Assembly: GCA_963825565.1 (NCBI GenBank)
Contig: CAWGTW010000009.1
Coordinates: 186,001-250,000 of the forward strand
Length of the DNA stretch: 64,000 bases
Reading direction: 5' to 3'
Source of the DNA: JBFGCT01 sp963825565
GTDB lineage: Bacteria; Actinomycetota; Acidimicrobiia; Acidimicrobiales; Ilumatobacteraceae
The position numbers were made by a program, and so were the translations under genes. Numbering within the stretch: position 1 is the stretch's first letter; the number at the start of each line of letters is the position of its first letter. The notes under the pieces were generated by a model. That model ran no database searches and had not been told where the DNA came from. It saw only the letters and a list, made by a program, of their open reading frames with translations. Positions 1 through 7,832 of the stretch are shown here, piece by piece.

Positions 1-1035
1 CAGCGCGTCGATCCGGCTGTGGCGATCGGGCAGGGTGGGTTCGCCGACGATCTCGCCCCGCGCGACGCGCTCGTCGCCGTCCTCGGCCGCGACGGCGACT
101 GGGTCGTAGGGAGCTCGCTGCACGCTGCGCGAGCGCTGGCCGGCGCGGTCCAGGGGCGGCGGACGACGGCGCCGATCTCGTGGCCGGTCGACGTGGCCTC
201 GGGCGAATGGGCGCGCGTGTTGCGCACCACCTGGACCGAGCCGGCCTACCTCGAACCGGATGCGTCATGGTGTGCGCCGGGCGGCGAACCCGCGTCCCCG
301 CTCGCCAACGGCGGTGCGTTCGGAGGCAAGCAGTCGACGATGGTCGCCGCAGCAGCTCGCCGGCTGGCCGACCGGCACGGCCGGCCGGTGCGGGTCGTGC
401 TGACCCGCGAGGACACGGTCCGCCTCGGCCCGAAGCGCCCTCCGCTGGCGATCGGTGTCGCTGCCGACGGTACCGGCGTGGCGCGCCTGGCCCGCCCGCT
501 GCGTATCGCCGACGAGGACTCGTTGCGGGGCGCGATCGCCGCGGTGGCGCCGGGGCTCGCCGTCGAGTTCGTCGACGTCATCGGCCCGCAGGTGTCGAGC
601 GACCTGCGTGGTTCCGGCTGGGCCGAGGCGGCTGCCGCCGTGTCAGCGTGCTCGGGCGGACCCGATCGTGTGGTCGCCCCGAACGGTGCGACGGCGACCG
701 CGGAGATCGGGAGTGTGGGCGAGATGCGGGTGACCGTGCGTTGCGGGCGCCCCCTCGACCCGATCGTGCTGCGCTCCTACTGCCTCGGCGCGGCGCACAT
801 GGCGCTCGGGATGGTGCGATCCGAGGCGATCGTGATCTCCGCCGACGGCACCCCACTCGACCTCACGATCCGCTCCTTCGGGATCCTGCGGGCGGTCGAC
901 ATGCCGGAGATCGAGGTCATCATCGAGCCCGACCGGGGTCCGCCGGTCAACGGTAGCGACGCGGTGTTCGCTGCCGTGCTCGCCGCGGCGTGGAGGGTCG
1001 CCGGCCACCCGCCGACGATCCCCGCCGTCGGCTGA
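1..1035 (+). CDS. Xanthine dehydrogenase-family molybdopterin-binding subunit, C-terminal part (cut by window start)
   Basis: The frame is open from base 1, so the true start lies upstream. The PAYLEPDASW and GGAFGGK segments (about residues 80-105) match the molybdopterin-binding subunit of the xanthine dehydrogenase/aldehyde oxidase family, and the C-terminal stretch RSFGILRAVDMPEIEV fits the end of such subunits. Only about 235 residues follow GGAFGGK, whereas the family usually has 400 or more there, and I do not see the GQG loop or the catalytic Glu segment. It may therefore be a divergent or shortened member. A purine role is inferred from the 8-oxoguanine deaminase gene 2 kb downstream, whose product (urate) is a neighbour of xanthine in the pathway. 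Confidence 0.6.
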   Translation, partial: QRVDPAVAIGQGGFADDLAPRDALVAVLGRDGDWVVGSSLHAARALAGAVQGRRTTAPISWPVDVASGEWARVLRTTWTEPAYLEPDASWCAPGGEPASPLANGGAFGGKQSTMVAAAARRLADRHGRPVRVVLTREDTVRLGPKRPPLAIGVAADGTGVARLARPLRIADEDSLRGAIAAVAPGLAVEFVDVIGPQVSSDLRGSGWAEAAAAVSACSGGPDRVVAPNGATATAEIGSVGEMRVTVRCGRPLDPIVLRSYCLGAAHMALGMVRSEAIVISADGTPLDLTIRSFGILRAVDMPEIEVIIEPDRGPPVNGSDAVFAAVLAAAWRVAGHPPTIPAVG

Positions 1036-1119
1036 TGGCGATCGGCCGGCTCCGGAGATCGGTCGTGATGACCTGGCAGAACCTCGGGCGTCGTGTTCGA
1101 GCGCCTCGGTCGGCTGCGG

Positions 1120-1125
1120 TACGGT
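1120..1125 (+). promoter_or_regulatory. Leaderless -10 box TACGGT of ridA
   Basis: TACGGT lies 7 bases before the GTG at 1133. This is the TAnnnT-to-start spacing seen before many genes in this window and fits a leaderless transcript. Confidence 0.5.
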
Positions 1126-1132
1126 CGAGCGG

Positions 1133-1484
1133 GTGAGCACGCCCATCGGTCCCTACCGTCCCGTCATGCGCGCCGGCGACTTCGTCGTCGTCTCCGGCCA
1201 GGTCGGCATCGCCGACGGCGCGCTGGTGCCCGGCGGCGTGGCCGCGCAGACGACCCGGGCGATGGAGAACCTGTCCGCCCTGCTCGGGTCGGCGGGTGCG
1301 TCGCTGAACGATGTCGTCAAGACGACGTGTTACCTCGTCGACATGGACGACTTCGACACGTTCAACGCGGCCTACGCTGCGGCGCTCGGCGCCCACCGCC
1401 CGCACGCGGGCGACCATCGCCGTCCGCGCCCTGCCGCTCGGGGCGAGCGTCGAGATCGAGGCCTGGGCCTACTCGCCCCGCTGA
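1133..1484 (+). pseudogene. ridA: RidA-family enamine/imine deaminase, broken by a +1 frameshift
   Basis: RidA proteins hydrolyse reactive enamine/imine intermediates made by PLP enzymes. The first 90 residues read as RidA (GPYRPVMRAGDFVVVSGQVG, then a DVVKTTCYLVDM segment). After His-Arg-Pro at 1394-1402 the frame is lost. Dropping one C near 1403 restores the family ending TRATIAVRALPLGASVEIEAW...SPR and a stop at 1482-1484. The total of 352 bases is one more than a multiple of three. It sits beside a PLP decarboxylase, a natural source of such intermediates. Either the gene is damaged or the assembly has one extra base. Confidence 0.85.
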
Positions 1485-1557
1485 CCGGGCTCATCGGCCG
1501 CCGTGCATCGACGGCGCTGCGCCGCATGGCGACACGGGCGGTCGGAGGGCGGGGCAC

Positions 1558-1563
1558 TAGCCT
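1558..1563 (+). promoter_or_regulatory. Leaderless -10 box TAGCCT of the 51-residue gene
   Basis: TAGCCT ends 7 bases before the ATG at 1571. It supports separate transcription of the small gene, which shares its frame with the out-of-frame tail of ridA but is not part of it. Confidence 0.45.
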
Positions 1564-1570
1564 CGTCCCC

Positions 1571-1726
1571 ATGGCTGGAGCCGTCGCAATCGTCATCGCA
1601 CTGCTGCTGATCCCCGTCCTCGTGCTGATGGCCGGCGCGGTCGGGTCGGCGTTGTTCGGCGAGCTCCTCTACCGCGACGGGCGGGCCCGGGCCGAGGGCA
1701 GCGAGCTGCTCGAGCTCGACGACTGA
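1571..1726 (+). CDS. Small single-pass membrane protein (51 aa)
   Basis: I do not recognise a family. The product starts with about 30 hydrophobic residues (AGAVAIVIALLLIPVLVLMAG onward, one membrane helix) and ends in a short charged cytosolic-type tail rich in Glu, Asp and Arg. The start is chosen at the ATG because a TAGCCT box lies 7 bases upstream. It lies between ridA and the PLP decarboxylase on the same strand, with 100 bases to the latter. No function can be assigned. Confidence 0.55.
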   Translation: MAGAVAIVIALLLIPVLVLMAGAVGSALFGELLYRDGRARAEGSELLELDD

Positions 1727-1826
1727 GCCCCGGTCCCATCCCGCTTGCGTCGCGCCCTCGGACGGGCGTCTCGCCGATTTCGCGACGCAGACGGATCGGG
1801 CTCGTGCTGGGTGGCACACTGCTGGG

Positions 1827-3215
1827 ATGCATCGCCACGACACCTCGAGCGAGGTCCTGACCCAGGCGATCCTGCGGTACGCGGTCGACCGAATGCGCCT
1901 CGACCCGCCACCGCTCGATCATCCCCGGTCGCCGGCCGAGCTGCGGGCGATGGCGGGTTCGACGGTGACGCCGAAGGGCATCGGCGGGTTGGAGGCGCTC
2001 CGCCTGTTCGGTGACGTCCTCGCCCCGGCGTGCATCTCGATCGACCATCCCCGATTCCTGTCGTTCGTCCCCGCAGCGCCGACCGAAGCGTCGATCTTGT
2101 TCGATCTCGTCGTCGGCGCCTCGAGCGTGTACGGCGGCTCGTGGCTCGAGGGGGGCGGGGCGGTCTTCGCCGAGAACGAGGCACTGCGGTGGATCGCCGA
2201 CCTGGTCGGCTTCCCCTCGTCCGCCGGGGGTGCCTTTGTCAGCGGCGGGACGAACGGCAACCTGAGCGCCCTGATCGCGGCCCGGTGGTCGTGGCGCCAT
2301 CGGGCGGCGGGGCGCCACGACCGGACCCGAGGCCTGATCGTCGCGTCGTCGGGTGCGCACTCGTCCGTGCAGCTGGCCGGCCAGGCGATGGACGTCGACG
2401 TCGTCGAGGTGCCCGCCGGCAACGACGGGCGGCTCACCGGGCCGGCGCTGCGGTCGACGATCGATGCCCTCGATCCCGACGAGGTCGAGCGGCTCTTCGC
2501 CATCGTCGCCACGTCGGGGACGACCAATGCCGGCGTGATCGACGATCTGGCCGGCGCTGCCGCCGTGGCCGGAGAGCGAGGGATCTGGCTCCACGTCGAC
2601 GGGGCCTACGGCGGCGCAGCGCTCGCAGCCCCGAGCGTGCGCCACCGCTTCGCCGGGATCGAGCTTGCCGACAGCTTCATCGTCGACCCGCACAAGTGGC
2701 TGTTCGCCCCGTTCGACTGCTGCGCGCTGCTCTACCGCGACCCGGACATCGCTCGCGCCGCCCACACCCAGCGTGCCGCCTATCTCGACGTGTTGCACTC
2801 CGAGGATCCTGCGGACGAGCCGTGGAACCCGAGCGACTACGCGCATCACCTCTCCCGGCGGGTGCGTGGCCTCCCCCTCTGGTTCAGCCTGGCGACCTAC
2901 GGCACCGACGCGTACACCGGCGCGGTCGAGACGACGCTCGATGTCGCCCGCGGCGCGGCCGCGCTGATCACCGAGACGCCCTACACCGAGCTGGTGCTCG
3001 AGCCCGAGCTCTCGGTCGTCCTGTTCCGCCGGCTCGGGTGGTCGCCGGCCGAGCTGCAGGCGTGGAGCGATCGAGAGCTGGAGGCGGGGCATTCGTTCGT
3101 CGTGCCGACGACGTGGCAGGGGGAGACCGTGCTGCGCTTCTGCATCGTGAACCCGCTGACGACGATCGACGACATCCGCGAGATCGTGGAGCGCCTGGGC
3201 GATGAGCCCAGCTGA
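1827..3215 (+). CDS. PLP-dependent decarboxylase (aromatic-L-amino-acid/glutamate decarboxylase type II family)
   Basis: The 462-residue product has the group II decarboxylase fold: HPRFLSF near residue 73, GTNGNLSAL around 145, the Asp motif HVDGAYGG around 255, and the PLP Schiff-base lysine in DPHKWLF (Lys about 290). Such enzymes decarboxylate aromatic amino acids, Glu or related substrates; the substrate cannot be read from sequence. The length is normal. The stop overlaps the next gene by 14 bases, so the decarboxylase and 8-oxoguanine deaminase are probably co-transcribed and translationally coupled. Confidence 0.9.
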   Translation: MHRHDTSSEVLTQAILRYAVDRMRLDPPPLDHPRSPAELRAMAGSTVTPKGIGGLEALRLFGDVLAPACISIDHPRFLSFVPAAPTEASILFDLVVGASSVYGGSWLEGGGAVFAENEALRWIADLVGFPSSAGGAFVSGGTNGNLSALIAARWSWRHRAAGRHDRTRGLIVASSGAHSSVQLAGQAMDVDVVEVPAGNDGRLTGPALRSTIDALDPDEVERLFAIVATSGTTNAGVIDDLAGAAAVAGERGIWLHVDGAYGGAALAAPSVRHRFAGIELADSFIVDPHKWLFAPFDCCALLYRDPDIARAAHTQRAAYLDVLHSEDPADEPWNPSDYAHHLSRRVRGLPLWFSLATYGTDAYTGAVETTLDVARGAAALITETPYTELVLEPELSVVLFRRLGWSPAELQAWSDRELEAGHSFVVPTTWQGETVLRFCIVNPLTTIDDIREIVERLGDEPS

Positions 3216-4587
3216 CCGCGGCGGTCGACGGTCCGCCGACCTGGTGATCGCCAACGCCCGCGTCGTCGCCACGCTCGACGACGACCGGCGGGAGCTGGCC
3301 GGCGGCTGGGTGGCGATCACCGATGGGCTGGTCAGCGGCGTGGGCGACGGGGACCCACCGCCGGCGGTCGAGGCGCTCGACGCCACCGACTGCCTGGTCA
3401 CGCCCGGGCTGGTCAACACACACCACCACCTGTACCAGAACCTGACCAGGTCGTATCCACCGATGACCGACAAGGCGCTGTTCGGCTGGTTGCAGTCGCT
3501 GTACCCGCTGTGGCGGGCGATCGACACCGAGTCGGTCTACGTGTCCGCCTGGGTCGGGCTGGCCGAGCTGGCGTTGTCGGGTTGCACCACTTCGTCCGAC
3601 CACCTCTACCTCCACCCGCACAGTGCCGGCGACCTGCTCGCGGCAGAGATCGACGCCGCGCGCGATCTCGGCGTCCGCTTCCATCCGACCCGGGGTTCGA
3701 TGTCGCTGTCGGTGAAGGACGGCGGACTCCCACCCGACGACGTGGTGGCCGACGACGACGAGATCCTCGCCGCGAGCGAGGAAGCGGTCAGCCGCCACCA
3801 CGATCGCAGCCACGGCGCGATGACCCGTGTGGCGCTGGCCCCGTGCTCACCGTTCTCGGTCACCGAGGCGCTGATGGTGCGGTCGGCCGAGCTCGCCGAG
3901 CGCCTCGACGTGCGCCTGCATACGCACTTCGCCGAGAACGCCGAGGACGACGAGTTCAGCCTGGCGACGTTCGGCTGCCGCCCGATGGACTACCTGGAGC
4001 GCACCGGTTGGTGCACCGATCGCACCTGGGTCGCCCACTGCGTGACGCCGAACCCCGACGAGGTCGTCCGGCTCGGGGCGGCCGGCGTCGGTGTGGCGCA
4101 CTGCCCTTCGAGCAACATGATCCTCGCGTCGGGGATCGCACCGGTGGTCGACCTGCGCGCCGCCGGCGTTCCGGTCGGTCTGGGGGTCGACGGATCGTCT
4201 TCGGCCGACTCGGCCTCGATGTGGATCGAGGCCCGCCAGGCGATGTTGCTCGCCAAGCTGCGCGACGGAGCGTCGGCGGGGACCGCTCGGATGGTGTTGG
4301 AGATGGCGACCCTCGGCGGTGCGCGGTGCCTCGGCCGCGACGGCGAGCTGGGGCGGTTGGTGCCCGGCGCGGTCGGTGACGTCGCCGTCTGGTCGCTCAC
4401 CGGTCCGGCGTTCGCTGGTGCGCTCGCCGACCCGATCGAGGCGTGGCTGCGCTGCGGTCCGGTCGCCGCGCGGCACACGATCGTGCACGGCCGACCGGTC
4501 GTCCGGGACGGCCACCTGGTCAGTACCCGTGTCGCCGAGATGCTCGCCGCCCACGATCGCCTCGCCCGCCTCATCCAGCGTCGCTGA
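3202..4587 (+). CDS. 8-oxoguanine deaminase / SsnA-like amidohydrolase
   Basis: A 461-residue amidohydrolase-superfamily enzyme. The first metal site is NTHHHLYQNLTRS (about residues 71-83), followed by CTTSSDHLYLHP, LHTHFAEN (third His), AHCVTPNPDEV, and the metal Asp in GLGVDGSSSADSA. These signatures match the group of cytosine-deaminase-like enzymes that convert 8-oxoguanine to urate (also annotated as hydroxydechloroatrazine aminohydrolase-like). The ATG overlaps the decarboxylase end. With the molybdenum hydroxylase-like gene upstream, it suggests oxidised-purine breakdown. The substrate is inferred from family resemblance. Confidence 0.82.
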   Translation: MSPADRGGRRSADLVIANARVVATLDDDRRELAGGWVAITDGLVSGVGDGDPPPAVEALDATDCLVTPGLVNTHHHLYQNLTRSYPPMTDKALFGWLQSLYPLWRAIDTESVYVSAWVGLAELALSGCTTSSDHLYLHPHSAGDLLAAEIDAARDLGVRFHPTRGSMSLSVKDGGLPPDDVVADDDEILAASEEAVSRHHDRSHGAMTRVALAPCSPFSVTEALMVRSAELAERLDVRLHTHFAENAEDDEFSLATFGCRPMDYLERTGWCTDRTWVAHCVTPNPDEVVRLGAAGVGVAHCPSSNMILASGIAPVVDLRAAGVPVGLGVDGSSSADSASMWIEARQAMLLAKLRDGASAGTARMVLEMATLGGARCLGRDGELGRLVPGAVGDVAVWSLTGPAFAGALADPIEAWLRCGPVAARHTIVHGRPVVRDGHLVSTRVAEMLAAHDRLARLIQRR

Positions 4588-4621
4588 TCTGCTCGGTGGT
4601 CCGTTCGGTGCGTTGTCTGGC

Positions 4622-4656
4622 GTGCGCGGGACGGGGTCGGACCCCAGACTGCGCAC
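4622..4656. repeat. Nested intergenic palindrome
   Basis: GTGCGC (4622-4627) and GCGCAC (4651-4656) enclose GGGGTC-G-GACCCC (4633-4645). It can form a hairpin downstream of the deaminase gene and may end its transcript. The GGGGTCnGACCCC core recurs in related form at 16966, 34078 and 48091. Confidence 0.5.
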
Positions 4657-4721
4657 GAGACCGGGCACCGGACGTCGGGCATGACGTTGATCTGGGTCCT
4701 GGACTGACCAGACTGTGCGGC

Positions 4722-5468
4722 GTGACGTCCCCTCGATCGATCGCCGGTGCCCTGGTCGCTGCCGCACTCGTCGTCGCTGGGTGTACCGGGACGCGGTCGT
4801 CCGCGTCGCCGCCGGAGGAGGAGCCACCGCTGCCGACGATCGGGCTCGCCACCGACTTCGAACTCGAACCAGGGCTGGTCAGCGGGTCCGCCGAGGTGCG
4901 CGCGATCGGTGCCGACCAGGTCGACACGATCGTGATGATCGGTGACTCGATCACGGTCGCGTCGATGCCGGCATTGCAGGCCCGGTTCTCCTCGCTGGGG
5001 TTCGACCAGCCGGTGATCGTCGCCAAGGAACGCAAGCGGATGGCCCAGGAGATCCGCGACAACCCAAGCGGCGCGGCGATCGCCGACTTCCTCACCGCCG
5101 ACGACGAGCCCGGCGACGACCGGGCCAACGAGCTGTGGATCGTCGCGCTCGGGACCAACGACATCGGCCAGTACCGCGCCGACGAGATCGCGGCGGCGGT
5201 CAACGAAGTGCTCGCCCGCGTGCCCGAGGACGCTCCGCTGGTCTGGGTCGACACGTACTTCCGTGACGAGTCCGACGATGCCGCCCAGGTCAACGCGATC
5301 ATCGCCGACCGGATCGGGCGTCGGGGTAACGCCGTGGTCGCGCCCTGGAGCTTCTACGCCGCGGGTGACGGCGTGCTGCGCTCGGACGGCGTCCACCCGA
5401 GTGCGTCGGGCACCGACGTCTTCGCCGCGGTCGTCGCGGGGACCGCAGCCGGGTTCCTCGGCCGCTGA
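4722..5468 (+). CDS. SGNH/GDSL-type hydrolase lipoprotein
   Basis: The GTG start at 4722 gives a short lipoprotein signal (SIAGALVAAALVVAGC, lipobox ending in Cys at residue 22), so the 248-residue product should be anchored outside the membrane. Block I GDSITV (Ser about 75), block III GTND (about 144) and block V DGVHPS (Asp 222, His 225) form the SGNH catalytic set of small esterases and acyltransferases. The substrate is unknown; peptidoglycan or polysaccharide deacetylation is typical for extracellular members. It ends just before a symmetrical hairpin shared with the convergent glnR. Confidence 0.85.
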   Translation: MTSPRSIAGALVAAALVVAGCTGTRSSASPPEEEPPLPTIGLATDFELEPGLVSGSAEVRAIGADQVDTIVMIGDSITVASMPALQARFSSLGFDQPVIVAKERKRMAQEIRDNPSGAAIADFLTADDEPGDDRANELWIVALGTNDIGQYRADEIAAAVNEVLARVPEDAPLVWVDTYFRDESDDAAQVNAIIADRIGRRGNAVVAPWSFYAAGDGVLRSDGVHPSASGTDVFAAVVAGTAAGFLGR

Positions 5469-5498
5469 CTCCTCCCCGCTACTGCGACGGCGAACGTG

Positions 5499-5527
5499 GG
5501 CGAGGCCGTTACTCCGGTGGCCTCGCC
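5499..5527. terminator. Bidirectional hairpin between convergent genes
   Basis: GGCGAGGCC (5499-5507) pairs fully with GGCCTCGCC (5519-5527) around an 11-base loop. There is no T-tract, as is common for high-GC actinobacteria. It lies between the stops of the SGNH hydrolase and glnR. Confidence 0.6.
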
Positions 5528-5586
5528 GGTGCGCCTGAACCCGGACGCGACGGTCCGAACGCGGGTCGCCGTGGACTGCGCGGCGG

Positions 5587-6276
5587 CTATTCCCAGCGGC
5601 TCTGGCCGAAGCGGTAGCCGACCGAGCGCACGGTCTGGATCAGGCCGGCGTGCTCCTCGCCGAGCTTGGCCCGCAGGCGGCGGACGTGGACGTCGACCGT
5701 GCGCGCGCCGCCGTAGTACTCGTAGCCCCACACGCGGGACAGCAGGATCTCGCGGGTGAACACCTTGCCCGGGTTCTGGGCCAGGAACTTGAGCAGCTCG
5801 TACTCCATGTAGGTCAGGTCGAGGGGTCGACCGGCGACGGTCGCCTGGTATGTCTCGAGGTTGAGCACGAGGTCGCCGTACTCGACCAGGTCGGCCCGTT
5901 GGACCTCGATCTCGGCGGTGAGCAGGTGGCGCAGGCGGGCCTCGAATTCCGACGGGTGGAACGGGGTCAGGCAGAAATCGTCGTACAGGTCGTCGCGGTG
6001 TTCGAGCTCGGCGAGCTGGCCGCCGCCGATCAGCACGAGGGCCGGGACGCGCTGCTCGGACTGCTTGCGCAGCGTGCGCAGGAAGCTCCAGGCCGCATCT
6101 GCGTCGGTGGTCGCGTCGACGATCGCTCCGACCCAGCCCCCGTCCGGCTCGCTGTCGCCGGCGGCCGCCGCACCGGTCACCGCCTTCCACGCGTAGCCGC
6201 CGAGGTCGAGCGTCCGCGCCAGCTCCGGTGTCGGAGGATCGGGGAGGACGACGAGCATCGTCGTACGCTCGGTCAC
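5587..6276 (-). CDS. glnR: GlnR-like OmpR-family nitrogen response regulator
   Basis: A 229-residue protein with an atypical receiver (residues 1-120) and a winged-helix DNA-binding domain (about 130-225: LDLTYMEYELLKFLAQNPGK, RTVDVHVRRLRAKLG, VRSVGYRF). The C-terminal half closely matches actinobacterial GlnR, the orphan regulator of glutamine synthetase, ammonium transport and nitrate genes. The acidic cluster after strand 1 is poor (LPDPP), while an Asp remains at the usual acceptor site (IVDAT). The GTG start at 6276 overlaps the glnA stop (GTGA), so its translation is coupled to glnA. An alternative ATG lies at 6258. Confidence 0.85.
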   Translation of the reverse strand: MTERTTMLVVLPDPPTPELARTLDLGGYAWKAVTGAAAAGDSEPDGGWVGAIVDATTDADAAWSFLRTLRKQSEQRVPALVLIGGGQLAELEHRDDLYDDFCLTPFHPSEFEARLRHLLTAEIEVQRADLVEYGDLVLNLETYQATVAGRPLDLTYMEYELLKFLAQNPGKVFTREILLSRVWGYEYYGGARTVDVHVRRLRAKLGEEHAGLIQTVRSVGYRFGQSRWE

Positions 6277-7610
6277 AGCGTCCTCAGGTAGCGATCGTGC
6301 TCGAACGACGTGACGTGGGTCTTGTACGCCCGCCACTCGGTGCGCTTGTTGCGCAGGAACCACTCGAAGATGTGTTCGCCGAGCGCTTCTTGGACCAGCG
6401 TCGACGACTCCATCGCGGTCAGGGCCTCGGCCAGCGACTGAGGGAGCTGCCCGATCCCGAGCTTGGCGAGCACGTCGTCGCCGATCTCGAACAGGTTGGC
6501 GTCGGCTTCGTCGGGCAGCACGTACCCCTCGCGCACGCCGCGCAGGCCGGCGGCGAGGAGCAGGCTGAACGCGAGGTACGGGTTGCACGCCGGATCACCT
6601 GAGCGGTATTCGATGCGTGTCGCGGTCGGGTTGCCCCGCTTGGGGATCGGCACTCGGATCAGACCGCTGCGGTTGTTGCGTGCCCAGCTCACGTGCACCG
6701 GCGCTTCGAAGCCGGGCACGAGCCGCTTGTAGCTGTTGACCGTCTGGTTGGTGACGGCGGTGATCTCGCCTGCGTGGCGCAACAGCCCGGCCATGAACGA
6801 CTTGGCCTCGGAGGACAGGTTGTAGCCGTCGTCGGCGTCGTAGAACGCGTTGTCGTCGCCGTGGAACAGCGACAGGTGGACGTGCATCCCCGATCCCTGG
6901 ACCCCTTCGAGCGGCTTGGGCATGAACGTCGCGTGGACGCCGTTGCGGGCGGCGACCTCGCGCACGGCGAGCCGGAACGTCATCATGCTGTCGGCCATCG
7001 TCAGCGCGTCGGTGTGGCGCAGGTCGATCTCCTGCTGGCCCGGGGCGTCCTCGTGGAAGCTGTACTCGACGGGGATGCCCATCGTCTCCAGCGTGCGGAT
7101 CGTCTGCTTGCGCAGCTCGCCCGTGACGTCCTGGGTCGTGAGGTCGAAGAAGCCGCCGCTGTCGATCGGCACCGGCGGCTGCCCGGCGATCAGGGGCTCG
7201 AAGTAGAAGAACTCGACGTCGGGAGCGACGTAGAACGTGAACCCGGCATCGTGGGCGTCGCGCACGTGACGGCGCAGCACCTGGCGAGGATCGCCTTCGA
7301 ACGGGCTGCCGTCGAGGTTGTGGATGTCGCAGAAGACCCGGGCCTCAGGTGCGCTCGGATCGCCCCACGGGAGCAGCTCGAACGTGTCGGGATCGGGGAT
7401 TGCCAGGACGTCGGCCTCCTGCACGCGGGAGAATCCCTCGATCGACGAGCCGTCGAACGTCATGCCGTCGCTCAACGCGTTGTCGAGCTCGGCGGGCGAG
7501 ATCGCCAGACTCTTCAGGTTGCCCAGGATGTCGGTGAACCACAGCCGGATGAGGCGCACGCCGCGCTCCTCCACGCTGCGAAGCACGTAGTCACGCTGCT
7601 GTTCGAGCAT
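6273..7610 (-). CDS. glnA: Glutamine synthetase type I
   Basis: Catalyses ATP-dependent Glu + NH3 to Gln. Family motifs seen include FTDILG, MTFDGSSIEGF, a HEDAPGQQEIDLR segment, the ATP loop MPKPLEGVQGSGMHVHLS and NRSGLIRVP. The position that is an adenylylated Tyr in the GSI-beta group reads NLFEIGDD, so Phe replaces Tyr and adenylylation control is not expected; length (445 aa) also fits GSI-alpha. I prefer the ATG at 7610, because the GGAGG motif sits 9 bases upstream of it but directly abuts the other ATG at 7619. Co-transcribed with the overlapping glnR. Confidence 0.93.
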   Translation of the reverse strand: MLEQQRDYVLRSVEERGVRLIRLWFTDILGNLKSLAISPAELDNALSDGMTFDGSSIEGFSRVQEADVLAIPDPDTFELLPWGDPSAPEARVFCDIHNLDGSPFEGDPRQVLRRHVRDAHDAGFTFYVAPDVEFFYFEPLIAGQPPVPIDSGGFFDLTTQDVTGELRKQTIRTLETMGIPVEYSFHEDAPGQQEIDLRHTDALTMADSMMTFRLAVREVAARNGVHATFMPKPLEGVQGSGMHVHLSLFHGDDNAFYDADDGYNLSSEAKSFMAGLLRHAGEITAVTNQTVNSYKRLVPGFEAPVHVSWARNNRSGLIRVPIPKRGNPTATRIEYRSGDPACNPYLAFSLLLAAGLRGVREGYVLPDEADANLFEIGDDVLAKLGIGQLPQSLAEALTAMESSTLVQEALGEHIFEWFLRNKRTEWRAYKTHVTSFEHDRYLRTL

Positions 7611-7656
7611 CTCACCCATCCTCCAAGTCTCTCACGCGTTGCCGGAAAACCCGACA

Positions 7657-7677
7657 GCGGGGGCGCTGAGCCCCCGC
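7657..7677 (-). terminator. Strong GC hairpin between glnII and glnA
   Basis: GCGGGGGC (7657-7664) pairs with GCCCCCGC (7670-7677) around GCTGA. Read on the minus strand it is followed by GGGTTTT, so it could end the glnII transcript. It lies 47 bases upstream of the glnA start and could also act in the glnA leader. Confidence 0.6.
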
Positions 7678-7832
7678 CGCCGTTCAATCGACCTGACGAC
7701 CGAGGTGCTCCGATCGACCTTCGTTCTTCGACTCCGGATCGGTTCGTTCGAGCGCAAGGCGCCGGCGACGGAGTTGCCTCGCGGGCAACGACCGAGCTCG
7801 GCAACGCCGCGATCGGGCGAACCGGACGGAGT

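Noticed and set aside
7620..7832. Possible small gene between glnA and glnII
   Set aside because: Short open frames there lack a ribosome site and motifs; the stretch is explained by the hairpin and leader.
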